A stretch of DNA of 64,000 bases from Rhodospirillales bacterium (GTDB taxonomy: Bacteria > Pseudomonadota > Alphaproteobacteria > Reyranellales > Reyranellaceae), in NCBI GenBank assembly GCA_016185145.1, contig JACPOB010000063.1, forward strand, positions 58,508 through 122,507. The letters run 5' to 3'. Position 1 is the stretch's first letter. The number at the start of each line of letters is the position of its first letter. Both the position numbers and the translations under genes were made by a program. Shown piece by piece: positions 8,564 through 17,106 of the stretch. The notes beneath the pieces were generated by a model. It did no database searches. It was not told the DNA's origin and was given only the letters and a program-made list of their open reading frames with translations.

Positions 8564-9559
8564 TTACTCGTTCAGCAGCGCTTCCACCTGCTTGTCGATG
8601 AACGCCGCGTCCTCGGGGTTGGCGCTGGGATTGCCGGCGCGGTGGCCCCAGACGGACGGGATCTCGACCAGCCTCCCGTGCTTCAGATGCGGCAGCTCCT
8701 CGCGATTGTCGTCGGTCTGGAAGTAGAGGTCGGTGGCGGACGGCATCAGAAGCACCTTGGCCTTGATCGCCGCCAGGGCCATGGCGAGGTCCCCGCGGAA
8801 AAGGTCGTTGGCGGAGATATCGCCGTTCTGCCAGGTCCAGAGCTGGGCCATCAGGTCGCGCGCGTCGCGGCGCAGGAAGTTGGCCTCCCATGAGCGCACC
8901 AGGAAATCCTCCAGGCTGGTGAAGCCCAACCCGCGCCACATCTCGCGGCGATAGAAGGTCTGGCTCAGCGCCCAGCCGGCATAGATGCGGCCCATGGCGC
9001 GCAGGCCGTCCTGCGGCGTCTTTGCGTTCTGGACGGCCGTGCGCACGCCCTCGAGGAACACGAAGTTGTGCGGCGCCGTCTTCGCCGAGCCGCAATTGAC
9101 GACGATGCGCTCGACGGACTCACCGAACAGGGCGGCCCAATGATAGGCCTGCTGCGCGCCCATCGACCAGCCGTAGACCATCTTGATGCGGTCGACGCCG
9201 AACACTTCGGCCAGCAGGCGACGTTGCTGCGTAACGTTGTCATAAGTTGTCACCTGCGGGAACGCGCCCGGCGTATTCGACGGCGAGGACGACAGGCCGT
9301 TGGTGAACATGTTGGGGATGACGATGAAATAGCGGCTGGGATCGAGGCAGTGCTCGGGCCGCACCAGCCATTCGATGTCGGTGTGATGCGCCGAATAGCT
9401 GGTCGGATAGAGAATGACGTTGTCGCGCTTGGGCGAAAGCGTGCCGAAGGTCTTGTAGACGATGCGCGCCGCCTTGAGCGTTCCGCCACGCTGCAGCGCC
9501 AGGTCGCCGCATTCGAAGATGCCTTCGCTTGTTCTCACTGCAAGCACTCCATGAGTCAT
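8564..9559 (-). CDS. MetX/homoserine O-acetyltransferase-like alpha/beta hydrolase
   Basis: 331 residues of alpha/beta hydrolase fold. The nucleophile elbow is GWSMGAQQ with Ser132, in the style of the homoserine/serine O-acyltransferase branch (GWSMGG-type elbow, NMFTNGLSSSPSN strand region), with Asp in PSATDLYFQTDD and His in VWGHRAGNP near 307. True MetX enzymes have a GGSMGG elbow and a longer lid, so acyltransferase activity on homoserine is doubtful; a hydrolase is as likely. The start codon ATG and the next two codons lie inside a family D repeat. Upstream in the same direction as the selenoprotein pair, 96 bases away. Confidence 0.82.
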   Translation of the reverse strand: MTHGVLAVRTSEGIFECGDLALQRGGTLKAARIVYKTFGTLSPKRDNVILYPTSYSAHHTDIEWLVRPEHCLDPSRYFIVIPNMFTNGLSSSPSNTPGAFPQVTTYDNVTQQRRLLAEVFGVDRIKMVYGWSMGAQQAYHWAALFGESVERIVVNCGSAKTAPHNFVFLEGVRTAVQNAKTPQDGLRAMGRIYAGWALSQTFYRREMWRGLGFTSLEDFLVRSWEANFLRRDARDLMAQLWTWQNGDISANDLFRGDLAMALAAIKAKVLLMPSATDLYFQTDDNREELPHLKHGRLVEIPSVWGHRAGNPSANPEDAAFIDKQVEALLNE

Positions 9560-9596
9560 GAGCCCGGCTGGAAGCCGGTGGTCCCGAAGATCATGA
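9553..9596. repeat. Family D half-element spanning two gene borders
   Basis: The segment ATGAGTCATGAGC...GAAGCCGGTGGTCC resembles the right half of the D palindrome at 43042-43122 (ACTCATGAGCGAGCTGGAAG and on). It covers the first codons of the MetX-like gene (ATG at 9559) and the stop codon of the desaturase gene (9591-9593), so both ends of the intergenic region are built from repeat sequence. Confidence 0.7.
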
Positions 9597-10565
9597 CAAT
9601 GAGCGCACGATCTCGCGCTGGACCTGGATGTATCCCTTGGCGACGTACTTCAGGTGCGGCCGCAGATGGCGATGCGCCTCGGGCAGGTTATGGAAGGCGA
9701 TGTTGGGGAACAGGTGATGCTCGGCGTGGTACGGCAGGTTCCACATCAGGAAGCGCACGATGGGATTGCTGAGCGTGGTGCGCGTGTTGGCGAAGCCGTC
9801 GTCGGAGTTGGGACAGAGCGTGTGCTCGCACAGGAGATAAAGCCGTAGGAAGGGCAGGCCGACCAGCAAGGGGATGAACCAGACCCACAGCACGGCCGTC
9901 GTCTGCAACACGACCGAGCCCACGATCAGCGCCGCATAGAGCGCCAGCAGCCAGCGACCCCAGCGCCGCACCTCGGGCCATGCCGAGGGATGGATGTAGT
10001 CGACATCGCCGCGATAGCCGAACGGGAACAGGAAGATGTCGCGCAGGCGCAGCATCAGGAACGGGATCGAGCTGACACGGAACAGGTACTGGCCCCACGT
10101 CCTGGGCGTGCCCGACGTGACGAGCTCGGGATCGCGCGCCGGGTCCTGCGTATAGCGGTGATGAGCCATGTGATAGTGCCGGTAGAAGCCGGCATTGTTC
10201 AGGATCGCGGCGCCGGAGAAGAAGGCGAGCACATCGGCCATCCAGCGCGTCTTGAACGAGCCGTAATGCACCGATTCGTGCATGGCGCCGAACAGCGAAT
10301 TGATGAAGATCCCCTGCACCAGCAGCGCCGGCACGACCCACCATGTGCCTTTGGTCAGAAGCACCAGCCAGCCACCGGCGACCAGCAGCGCGAGATGCAC
10401 CGCCGTCTGCAGCAGCCCATGCCGGTCGGATCGGACGTAGAGGCGTTTCAGCACCTCCGCGGGCACGACCCGCATCTGGCGGGCGCGCTGGCCGGTTACC
10501 GTATAGGCGCTCATAGCCCGTCCCGGGGACATGGCGTCAGGCATTCGGGTCTCCAATACCGCCAC
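9591..10565 (-). CDS. Membrane fatty acid desaturase family protein
   Basis: 324 residues with four to five membrane helices and the three His boxes that hold the di-iron centre: HESVH (96-100), HMAHHRYTQD (132-141) and HAEHHLFPN (280-288). This is the FADS-like superfamily of membrane desaturases/hydroxylases, acting on acyl lipids or related hydrocarbons at the inner membrane. Alternative starts at internal Met8, Met12 and Met18 are possible; the last would remove a non-conserved leader. It lies upstream of the MetX-like gene on the same strand with 31 bases between, so the two may be cotranscribed. Confidence 0.92.
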   Translation of the reverse strand: MAVLETRMPDAMSPGRAMSAYTVTGQRARQMRVVPAEVLKRLYVRSDRHGLLQTAVHLALLVAGGWLVLLTKGTWWVVPALLVQGIFINSLFGAMHESVHYGSFKTRWMADVLAFFSGAAILNNAGFYRHYHMAHHRYTQDPARDPELVTSGTPRTWGQYLFRVSSIPFLMLRLRDIFLFPFGYRGDVDYIHPSAWPEVRRWGRWLLALYAALIVGSVVLQTTAVLWVWFIPLLVGLPFLRLYLLCEHTLCPNSDDGFANTRTTLSNPIVRFLMWNLPYHAEHHLFPNIAFHNLPEAHRHLRPHLKYVAKGYIQVQREIVRSLS

Positions 10566-10700
10566 ACTAGCATTATTCGGACCTCGCGATGCCGATCGCC
10601 GCCGCGATTGCGTGCGAACGGCGGTGATAGGACCTGCAGGGGCGGTCTCCTTCCAGACCTTCGAGACCTAAGTTCCTGAGAAAAACCGATAAATTGGCTT

Positions 10701-10725
10701 GGAACACCTTTCTCCGGCAGGCGTT
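10701..10725 (+). promoter_or_regulatory. EcfG-type general stress promoter
   Basis: GGAAC at 10701-10705, a 16-base spacer, then CGTT at 10722-10725: the consensus for the alphaproteobacterial general-stress sigma factor EcfG (GGAAC-N16/17-CGTT). It is 38 bases upstream of the start codon of the small membrane protein at 10763, which has a good AAAGGAG site. Confidence 0.8.
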
Positions 10726-10762
10726 CATCCCGCATGCGCTTCCGGAGAGAAAGGAGTGACAG

Positions 10763-11044
10763 ATGAGCGACTACATCCCCAATCCGCCCAATCCAGAGCG
10801 CGACCCTCGCAACTACGACCGCTACTACGAAGACAATAGCGGCAAGGGCGTGACCCTGGTGGTGGGCATCCTGGTAGCGATTGCCCTGGCGGCCGGCCTC
10901 ATGTTCTTCGCAGGCTCGCCCAACGAGCGTACCGAGCAGGCGCAGGCGCCGGCGCAGGAACGCACGATGACCCCGCCGGCCAATCCGGCGCCAGCCACCC
11001 CGCCGGCGGCGACACCCGCCCGTCCGGCCAATCCGCAGCAGTAA
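10763..11044 (+). CDS. Small single-pass membrane protein, probably stress-induced
   Basis: 93 residues with a polar, Tyr/Asn/Pro-rich N-terminus, one membrane helix (about 29-50) and a Pro/Ala-rich, probably periplasmic tail. The start ATG has AAAGGAG seven bases upstream. The EcfG-type promoter just upstream suggests membership in the general stress regulon. Followed by a strong terminator. No named family recognised; small proteins of this plan are common and uncharacterised in alphaproteobacteria. Confidence 0.85.
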   Translation: MSDYIPNPPNPERDPRNYDRYYEDNSGKGVTLVVGILVAIALAAGLMFFAGSPNERTEQAQAPAQERTMTPPANPAPATPPAATPARPANPQQ

Positions 11045-11065
11045 AAATCCAGCAAGGCCTTGGAC

Positions 11066-11115
11066 AAAAAAAGGCCCGGCCGCGCGAACAACGCGGTCGG
11101 GCCGCAAGGCCTTTT
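11066..11115. terminator. Bidirectional intrinsic terminator
   Basis: A 12-base-pair stem GGCCCGGCCGCG / CGCGGTCGGGCC (11073-11103, one G-U) is preceded by A7 (11066-11072), giving a U-run on the minus transcript for the gene at 11204-11641. On the plus strand an outer pairing AAAAGGCC / GGCCTTTT (11069-11076 with 11108-11115) ends the 10763 transcript. Confidence 0.85.
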
Positions 11116-11203
11116 GTGTCTCGGCCGCTTCCCTAGCACGCACCCTGAACAGCTTCTCGCGCATCCGGTGCAAAGCTGACTTGCGTCTTGCCGGACCGCG
11201 GAC

Positions 11204-11641
11204 CTACTTGCCCATCTTGTCAAAGGGGGGCCGCAGGAACAGGGGCATGCTCACGCCTTTCACCTCGGCGCGGCTGCGTTCGACATCCTTGGAGATGCAG
11301 CGACGGTCGAGCGCGTCGTCCTTGGCGTCGCGCGGATAAGTGCGCACGGTGCCCAGCACCATCTGCACCATTTCGGCGCTCTGCCGCGCGGTGGCGCCCG
11401 CCGACTTCATCTTTTGCACTGCCTGCTCGATATCGGCCTGCAGGCCGGCGTAGAGGAAGGGCACGGTCTCGGTCGAACTGCGCAGGCAGTAGAAGATGAG
11501 CGAGCGATCGTCGGCATAGTCACGCGCCGTCGTCAGCACCGAATCAAACTGCGCTCGCTCCAGCGCCGCTTGGGCATGGGCTGCCGGCAGCGTGAGCAAC
11601 AGGATGCTCCCCGCCAGGAGACTCCGGGCTGATTGGACCAT
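11204..11641 (-). CDS. Secreted protein of unknown function
   Basis: The ATG at 11641 is chosen because it begins a signal peptide (VQSARSLLAGSILLLTLPAAHAQA); the mature protein has about 120 residues, largely helical, with two Cys that could pair (YCLRS and RRCISKD). A GTG two codons upstream is an alternative start. I do not recognise a family. It stands alone between a shared terminator and the 3' end of no other gene, on the opposite strand to the stress protein. Confidence 0.75.
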   Translation of the reverse strand: MVQSARSLLAGSILLLTLPAAHAQAALERAQFDSVLTTARDYADDRSLIFYCLRSSTETVPFLYAGLQADIEQAVQKMKSAGATARQSAEMVQMVLGTVRTYPRDAKDDALDRRCISKDVERSRAEVKGVSMPLFLRPPFDKMGK

Positions 11642-11770
11642 TGTCACGCCATCTTGAACGCGGGCCGGCTCCTTGTCGATCAAGGCGCCGGTGGCCTTGA
11701 TGGGTCACGCGGTCCTTCGTGTCCGTGGTTTTTGTCACATTCGTATCGGACGGCGGCCTCGACGCGCCCG

Positions 11771-12685
11771 TCAAAGATAGCGGCGCAGCGTCGGCAACGC
11801 CTGCTCGACGCAGGCGCGTCCCTCGGCGATGGCTTCTTCGGCGCGGTTGAATTCCATCAGGCCGATGCCGCGCAGGCGCGGCACCAGCATCACGTGCGGC
11901 GGCTCGCCGGCCAGCCGCGCGCGGGTGATGTGGTCCTGCATAATGTTGATCGCAGTGGCGAGCACGTCGAAATAGCCCGGCGGCGCTTCACGCGGCGGCG
12001 GTACGGCATCGGCCGGCTGGCGCCGCAGCGCCGGCAGCGGCAACTGCCCGAGCATGCGGCGCACGACCTCACCGGAGAGACGGGACGGCCCGGTATTCTC
12101 GGGCGGCTCCGGCTCGGTGTAGCGGCGCCCCACGAGCTCTCCGTTGAGATTGACGGCGATGATCACGTCGGCGCCAAGCGCGCGGCAGACCGAGACGGGG
12201 ACCGGGTTGGAGAGGCCGCCGTCGAGCAGCCATTTGTCGCCGAGGCGGGCCGGACTGAAGATGCCAGGAATGGCAATCGAGGCGCGAACCGCCTCGTGGA
12301 TCGGTCCCGACTGCAGCCAGACCTCGCGACCGGTGGCCATGTCGGTGGCGACGGCGGCGTAGTTGGCGGTGTAGCTCTCGATCGGCTCGCCGATGCCCAA
12401 GCGCTGCAGGAACGACATCACCTGGCGGCCGCTGACCAGCCCACCGCCGGTCAGGCGCAGGTCGGTGAGCCGCGCGATGGCGCGCCAGGTCGCCGTGCCC
12501 GCCCATTCCCTGAGCTCGGCGACGCGGCCGGCGACATGAGCGGCACCGACCAGAGCGCCCATCGAAGCGCCGCAGACGATATCGGGCTGGATGCCGGCCT
12601 CGGTGAGCGAATCGATCACGCCGATATGCGCCCAGCCGCGGGCCGAGCCGCTGCCCAACGCGAGGCCGATGCGAGGCCGTTTCAT
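11771..12685 (-). CDS. Patatin-like phospholipase (RssA-type)
   Basis: The ATG at 12685 starts the fold directly (KRPRIGLALGSGSARGWAHIG). Residues 10-18 are the oxyanion loop, here GSGSARG rather than the more common GGGxRG. The nucleophile elbow is GASMG with Ser41 and the catalytic dyad Asp is Asp155 in DGGLSNP. About 304 residues, typical of soluble bacterial patatins in the RssA branch, which act as acyl hydrolases on phospholipids. The C-terminal 80 residues are a helical extension. No signal peptide. Monocistronic by context. Confidence 0.92.
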   Translation of the reverse strand: MKRPRIGLALGSGSARGWAHIGVIDSLTEAGIQPDIVCGASMGALVGAAHVAGRVAELREWAGTATWRAIARLTDLRLTGGGLVSGRQVMSFLQRLGIGEPIESYTANYAAVATDMATGREVWLQSGPIHEAVRASIAIPGIFSPARLGDKWLLDGGLSNPVPVSVCRALGADVIIAVNLNGELVGRRYTEPEPPENTGPSRLSGEVVRRMLGQLPLPALRRQPADAVPPPREAPPGYFDVLATAINIMQDHITRARLAGEPPHVMLVPRLRGIGLMEFNRAEEAIAEGRACVEQALPTLRRYL

Positions 12686-12837
12686 GGCAGGCATCATAGG
12701 CGCAGGCGATCTGCGGAGGCCAGATGCCAAGCCGCTGGGCCCGTACTGCAGGGTCCATGCGGAGCAATGCCTTACCGTTGACTTGATGTCAGAGGATGAT
12801 CACGGCGTGGGGAGGGCAGAGTAGTCAGGAAGTGGTG

Positions 12838-13035
12838 ATGAGTATTCTGGGTGACCTGCAGGCGGTGGCGGCCAAGCTGTCACGTCAAGACAACCGTCCG
12901 ACTTGCGCCTTCTGCGGCAAGGGCAAGCTCGTCCTGATCAGTGAACGACCGGATCCCAACTTCGGCGCCCTCGGAGTCGTCGAGCAGACGTTCCGATGCG
13001 ACTCGACCGAGTGCGGCAAGCTCACAGTCGATTGA
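12838..13035 (+). CDS. Small zinc-ribbon-like protein
   Basis: 65 residues. The ATG at 12838 has AGGAAG five bases upstream, better than the upstream ATG at 12796. Two Cys pairs, CAFC (23-26) and CDSTEC (54-59), are spaced as a zinc ribbon with a 27-residue insert carrying a hydrophobic strand (KLVLISERP). Probably a small cytosolic metal-binding protein; function unknown. Confidence 0.7.
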   Translation: MSILGDLQAVAAKLSRQDNRPTCAFCGKGKLVLISERPDPNFGALGVVEQTFRCDSTECGKLTVD

Positions 13036-13163
13036 TCTCGGCGCGGTCATCGCGGCGCGCGATGACACAAAGTGTGCATCCGCGGGATATGCAGTTCCGT
13101 TCATTGTCGGGATGCTCGCATAACGGGTAGCTTTTCCTCGTAACTCTCGCGAGGTTCAGCGTC

Positions 13164-14810
13164 ATGCCCGGCAAGACCAGCTTCTACTACGCCATCTTCA
13201 AGAAGTTTCAGCTCTGTTGCGCGTCGCTGGGCTACGGCTACGGCCACGTCGATGACGACGATTCGGAGGATCTGGCCGGCGGCTTCAGCCTGCGCCATCC
13301 CAACCACAAGTACGGCATCTTCGGCGCGCTGGCGCCGATCGCGCCGACCTTCAACTACCCCATCCAGGAAGGCTGGCGGCCACTCAACCCCAACAGCCTC
13401 GTGCCGGCCGAGAATCCGTTGTTCGTGCTGCTCAAGGCGTCGCTGCAGGCGTCGCCGCCGCCGACGGTCGCGGTGAACGGCCAGGAATGGCCGGTGATGC
13501 CGCTGGCCGGCGTGGTGCCGCAGGACTGGATCGATTTCAACACCGGCACGCACAAGCTGATCGACGCCTTCGAGACCTGGATCGCCGGCGGCAAGCTCAA
13601 CGACACGCCCAAGAGCTTCAAGCTCACCTACGACGGCTGGATGGCCAACCCGCCGAAGCTGTGGCCCGGCCTGACCGACCACGACAAGCCCGGCTTCAAG
13701 CCGACGCCGCTGCTCTACGTCGCCAGCATGCCGGGCGACGACGGCCGGCGGCACGGCGACGGCGGCACGCCCGACGTGCCGCCCGACCACGTGCCGGCCG
13801 ACTTCTGGGCCAAGTCGCAGATCTTCCTGACCGACGAGCAGGGCTTCACCAAGTACCCGGCTCATCTCAAGGCCGGCGAGGAGTACTACGTGACGGCGCT
13901 GATCGGAAATTCCGGCAACTGGGGCGCTGGCCGCGCCGTCGACCAACAGCACAAGATCAACGTGCGCTGCGACGCCATGGCCTTCAACACCGTGATGAGC
14001 CCCAACACGCCGCTGCCCGCGCTTTCCAATCTCGATCCGGCGAGCACGGCGGCGATCTACGAGCCGTATTTCATCGGTGCCGAGCGTTGGGACGTCGCGG
14101 GCTTCCGCTTCAACGTCGATTCGGTGTTCGCCAAGCTCGCCACCGCGCTGGCCCAGTCCGGCATGGATCTCGGCGGCGCCACGCCGCAGGCATGGCTGAA
14201 CGACAGCCATGCCTGCGTGAAGGTGCGTATCATCTCGGGCGAGCTCGACAACATCTACAAGCCTGACGGCAATGCGCCGCTGACGCTCGATTCCAGCCCG
14301 CTCAAGGATCGCCACATCGCCCAACGCAACCTCGCCCCGTTCGAGGTGACGATGCAGGGCGCCAAGAAGCTGCAATGGAAGACCTTCATCGTCTCCCAGG
14401 TGGGCGCGGGCGCGAACGCGCTGGTGCTGCAGCACGGCCTGCCTGCCGAGTCGTTCAGGCTGTACCTCGCGATCACTCGACAGGCTTTCACGCGCTACGT
14501 CGCCACGGGCGGCAGGTTCGCGGGCTTCGAGCTGGTGCGCGAGGGTGTCGTCTCACCCTTCCCCGAGGCGGTGATCCTGCGCCAGACCAGCAACGACAAG
14601 GAGGGCGCCACGCGACTCGGCGTGGCGGCGCACGACAAGGATCCGTTTATCGGCATGGCGCTCGGCATCGAATGCGATCCCTCGCGGCAGCGTCCGTCGC
14701 GCCTGGGTGATGTGTCGATGATCCACATGGCCGGCCGCGACGAGGTCGCCGGCGGCTTCACGCTGCTCCTGCAGCCGGCGCGGCAGCGGCCGCCAATGCT
14801 GCGCGGTTAG
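13164..14810 (+). CDS. Uncharacterised 548-residue protein
   Basis: A full-length, well-coded gene that I cannot assign. No signal peptide or membrane helix is apparent. The N-terminal ~120 residues include an acidic run (HVDDDDSEDLAGG) and aromatic/proline-rich stretches (HPNHKYGIFGALAPIAP). A central segment, KAGEEYYVTALIGNSGNWGAG (about 236-256), reads like an Ig-like/CARDB beta-sandwich motif. The rest is mixed alpha/beta with a repeated theme of Trp and Pro. A GCGAGG-like site lies about ten bases upstream of the ATG. The following coiled-coil ORF is 69 bases downstream on the same strand. Confidence 0.75.
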   Translation: MPGKTSFYYAIFKKFQLCCASLGYGYGHVDDDDSEDLAGGFSLRHPNHKYGIFGALAPIAPTFNYPIQEGWRPLNPNSLVPAENPLFVLLKASLQASPPPTVAVNGQEWPVMPLAGVVPQDWIDFNTGTHKLIDAFETWIAGGKLNDTPKSFKLTYDGWMANPPKLWPGLTDHDKPGFKPTPLLYVASMPGDDGRRHGDGGTPDVPPDHVPADFWAKSQIFLTDEQGFTKYPAHLKAGEEYYVTALIGNSGNWGAGRAVDQQHKINVRCDAMAFNTVMSPNTPLPALSNLDPASTAAIYEPYFIGAERWDVAGFRFNVDSVFAKLATALAQSGMDLGGATPQAWLNDSHACVKVRIISGELDNIYKPDGNAPLTLDSSPLKDRHIAQRNLAPFEVTMQGAKKLQWKTFIVSQVGAGANALVLQHGLPAESFRLYLAITRQAFTRYVATGGRFAGFELVREGVVSPFPEAVILRQTSNDKEGATRLGVAAHDKDPFIGMALGIECDPSRQRPSRLGDVSMIHMAGRDEVAGGFTLLLQPARQRPPMLRG

Positions 14811-14879
14811 AGCGGATTCCGTCCGGCTGTGCTCTTCCGCAGGTTGCCCGAGGCGGCCTTCCGGGGCAGCATATCGCCC

Positions 14880-15149
14880 ATGAGCGAGGGCGTGCAGAAG
14901 GTCACCAAGCGCATCGAGGAGCTGCAGGGCGCGGCGCGCAAGGCGCGGCTGGAGGCCATGCAGCTCGCCGCCAAGCTGCTCACGACATCCAACGCCGAGC
15001 TGTCGGGTACGCCGACCAACGCCCCTCGCACAGGCGAGCTCGCCGCCTTGCGCGCCCGCTACGAAGGGCTGGTGAAGATCGCCGACGAGGCGCAGTCCCA
15101 GATCGACCGGCTGCAAGCCGAGGAACACGAGCGGAAATACTATCGCTGA
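14880..15149 (+). CDS. Small coiled-coil protein
   Basis: 89 residues from the ATG at 14880, which is the natural start for the helical body (SEGVQKVTKRIEELQG). Two long helices rich in Ala, Glu, Lys and Arg are joined by a Pro/Thr linker (SGTPTNAPRTG) and suggest an antiparallel coiled coil. No named family. Its stop is immediately followed, in another frame, by sequence that looks like the N-terminus of the next phosphotransferase gene. Confidence 0.65.
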   Translation: MSEGVQKVTKRIEELQGAARKARLEAMQLAAKLLTTSNAELSGTPTNAPRTGELAALRARYEGLVKIADEAQSQIDRLQAEEHERKYYR

Positions 15150-15273
15150 CCAGCCCTCCCCGCTGCACGACGTCGCCGACGCCGCCTATCTCACGGCGGT
15201 TCTGCGACGGTGCGGTATCCTGGGCGACGGCCGCGTCGTCTCGGTCGAGGCCGAGGCGCCGCGCGACCAGCTC

Positions 15274-16212
15274 GTGTCGCGCATCGTGCGATTGCGCCTG
15301 ACCTGCGAGGGTACGACCGAAACAGCGCCGCGTTCGCTGATCCTGAAGACCGCGCTGCCGACCGACGCCAACGACGGGCCGTTCGTGCATGGCGCCAACG
15401 AGGTCACCTTCTACGTCAATGTCGCGGCGGCGATGCCCGAGAAGCTGGTGCCGCGCTGCTTCGATTCGGCCTGGCGGGCCGAAACCCGGAAATGGCACCT
15501 GCTGCTGGAGGACCTCGCCGACACCCACGAGGTCGCCACGCAGTGGCCATTGCCACCGAGCGAAGAGATCTGCCGGCGCATGGTCCGAACGCTGGCCCGG
15601 TTTCACGCCGCGTGGTGGGACCATCCGCGGCTCGGCGTGGACATCGGAGCACGGGTCGATGCCGAGACCGCGCGGCAGGCAATGCAGCGCCATGCCGGCG
15701 CCTACGCCCGCTTCGCCGATCATCTGGGCGATCGCCTGTCGCGCGAGCGGCGCCAGCTCTACGAACGCTTCTTCGAGGCGGCGCACCGCGTGCAGGCGCG
15801 TGTCCTGACCTGGCGCAACGTCACGCTCGTCCACGGCGATGCCCACGTCTGGAACTGCTTCGTGCCAAAGGACGGCTCGGACGACCTGCGCTACTTCGAC
15901 TGGGACACCTGGCGCATCGGACTCGCTACAGGCGACCTCGCCTACATGATGGCGACGCACTGGTATCCCGAACGTCGCCGCCAGCTCGAAGGGCCGCTGC
16001 TCGACCACTATCACCAAGCCCTGCTCGCCCACGGCGTGCAGGGCTATGACCGCGCCGCGCTGGCCGAGGACTATCGCCGCTCGGTGGTGATGCAGCTCCT
16101 CCTGCCGCCGCTGCAGTGGTCGGCCGGCATCCCACCCTGGGTATGGTGGAGCCATATCGAGCGAATCACGGCGGCAGTCGACGATCTCGACTGCCGCCCA
16201 TTGCTCGGCTGA
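15274..16212 (+). CDS. APH/ecdysteroid-kinase-like phosphotransferase
   Basis: Catalytic-lobe motifs are clear: VHGDAHVWNCF (HGDxHxxN, 187-194 from the GTG at 15274) and the metal-binding YFDWDTWR (Asp209/Asp211), as in aminoglycoside phosphotransferase and ecdysteroid-kinase-like proteins. Lys25 in RSLILKT is the likely ATP lysine. The true N-terminus almost certainly lies upstream: the frame is open from 14884, and translation of 15151-15273 gives the family-like stretch AYLTAVLRRCGILGDGRVV. That stretch has no ATG, GTG or TTG in frame; CTG 15163 is a candidate. The coordinate given is the first conventional start. Substrate unknown, probably a small hydroxylated or CoA-linked metabolite. 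Confidence 0.82.
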   Translation: MSRIVRLRLTCEGTTETAPRSLILKTALPTDANDGPFVHGANEVTFYVNVAAAMPEKLVPRCFDSAWRAETRKWHLLLEDLADTHEVATQWPLPPSEEICRRMVRTLARFHAAWWDHPRLGVDIGARVDAETARQAMQRHAGAYARFADHLGDRLSRERRQLYERFFEAAHRVQARVLTWRNVTLVHGDAHVWNCFVPKDGSDDLRYFDWDTWRIGLATGDLAYMMATHWYPERRRQLEGPLLDHYHQALLAHGVQGYDRAALAEDYRRSVVMQLLLPPLQWSAGIPPWVWWSHIERITAAVDDLDCRPLLG

Positions 16213-16214
16213 CC

Positions 16215-17039
16215 TTACGCCTTGATGAAGGCCAGCAGGTCGGCGTTGATCGTGTCGGCGTGCGTCGTCGGCATGCCGTGCGGGAAGCCCTTGTAGGTCT
16301 TGAGCGTTGCGTTCTTCAGGAGCTTCGCCGACAGCGGCGCGGAATCGGCGTAGGGCACGATCTGGTCGTCGTCGCCGTGCATCACCAGCACAGGAATGGT
16401 GATCTTCTTCAGGTCCTCGGTGAAGTCGGTCTGGGAGAAGGCGACGATGCCGTCGTAGTGCGCCTTGGCGCCGCCCATCATGCCCTGGCGCCACCAATTC
16501 TGGATGACGCCCTCCTGCGGCTTGGCGCCCGGCCGGTTGAAGCCGTAGAACGGGCCGGCCGGAAGGTCGCGGTAGAACTGGGCGCGGTTGTTCGCGACCT
16601 GGGACTGGAGGCCATCGAAGACGTCCTTCGGCAGGCCGCCGGGATTGGCCGGCGTCTTGACCATCAGCGGCGGCACCGCGGAGAGGATCGCGGCCTTGGC
16701 CGCCCGGCTCTCGCCGTGGCGCCCCAGGTAATGCACGACCTCGCCGCCGCCGGTCGAATGGCCGACATGCACGGCATCCTCGAGATCGAGGTGCGCCACG
16801 ACCGCCGCGAGATCGTCGGCGTAGTGGTCCATGTCGTGCCCGTCGGTCACCTGGCTCGAGCGACCATGGCCGCGCCGGTCGTGGGCCACGACGCGGAAGC
16901 CGTGGTTGAGGAAGAACACCATCTGGGTGTCCCAGTCGTCGGCGGAGAGCGGCCAGCCGTGGCTGAACACGATGGGCTGTCCCTTGCCCCAATCCTTGTA
17001 AAAGATCTCGACGCCGTCCTTGGTTTTGACGAAAGGCAT
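16215..17039 (-). CDS. Non-haem chloroperoxidase/esterase-like alpha/beta hydrolase
   Basis: The ATG at 17039 is preceded by AGGAGA eight bases upstream and begins the conserved [18 protein letters not shown]; the longer ORF start is not used. 274 residues, the normal length of cofactor-free haloperoxidases and related esterases. Motifs: [12 protein letters not shown] (oxyanion), [12 protein letters not shown], nucleophile elbow GHSTGG (Ser95), Asp in [11 protein letters not shown] and the catalytic His in [10 protein letters not shown]. Converges with the phosphotransferase with a 2-base gap and follows the hemolysin III gene on the same strand. Confidence 0.92.
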   Translation of the reverse strand: MPFVKTKDGVEIFYKDWGKGQPIVFSHGWPLSADDWDTQMVFFLNHGFRVVAHDRRGHGRSSQVTDGHDMDHYADDLAAVVAHLDLEDAVHVGHSTGGGEVVHYLGRHGESRAAKAAILSAVPPLMVKTPANPGGLPKDVFDGLQSQVANNRAQFYRDLPAGPFYGFNRPGAKPQEGVIQNWWRQGMMGGAKAHYDGIVAFSQTDFTEDLKKITIPVLVMHGDDDQIVPYADSAPLSAKLLKNATLKTYKGFPHGMPTTHADTINADLLAFIKA

Positions 17040-17106
17040 TGTCGTTCTCCTGTTGCCGCTCGTTGGATGACACGAATATTGCGCGCGGGGCGCCATCATG
17101 CATGCC

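Noticed and set aside
7247..8893. 548-residue plus-strand ORF opposite the thioredoxin fusion
   Set aside because: Antisense shadow with Ala/Gly/His-rich composition and no motifs.
12796..12837. Upstream ATG for the zinc-ribbon gene
   Set aside because: No ribosome site and non-conserved leader; the ATG at 12838 has AGGAAG at proper spacing.
14980..17103. 707-residue minus-strand ORF
   Set aside because: Spans two confirmed genes in a different frame and has no family features; GC-rich shadow.
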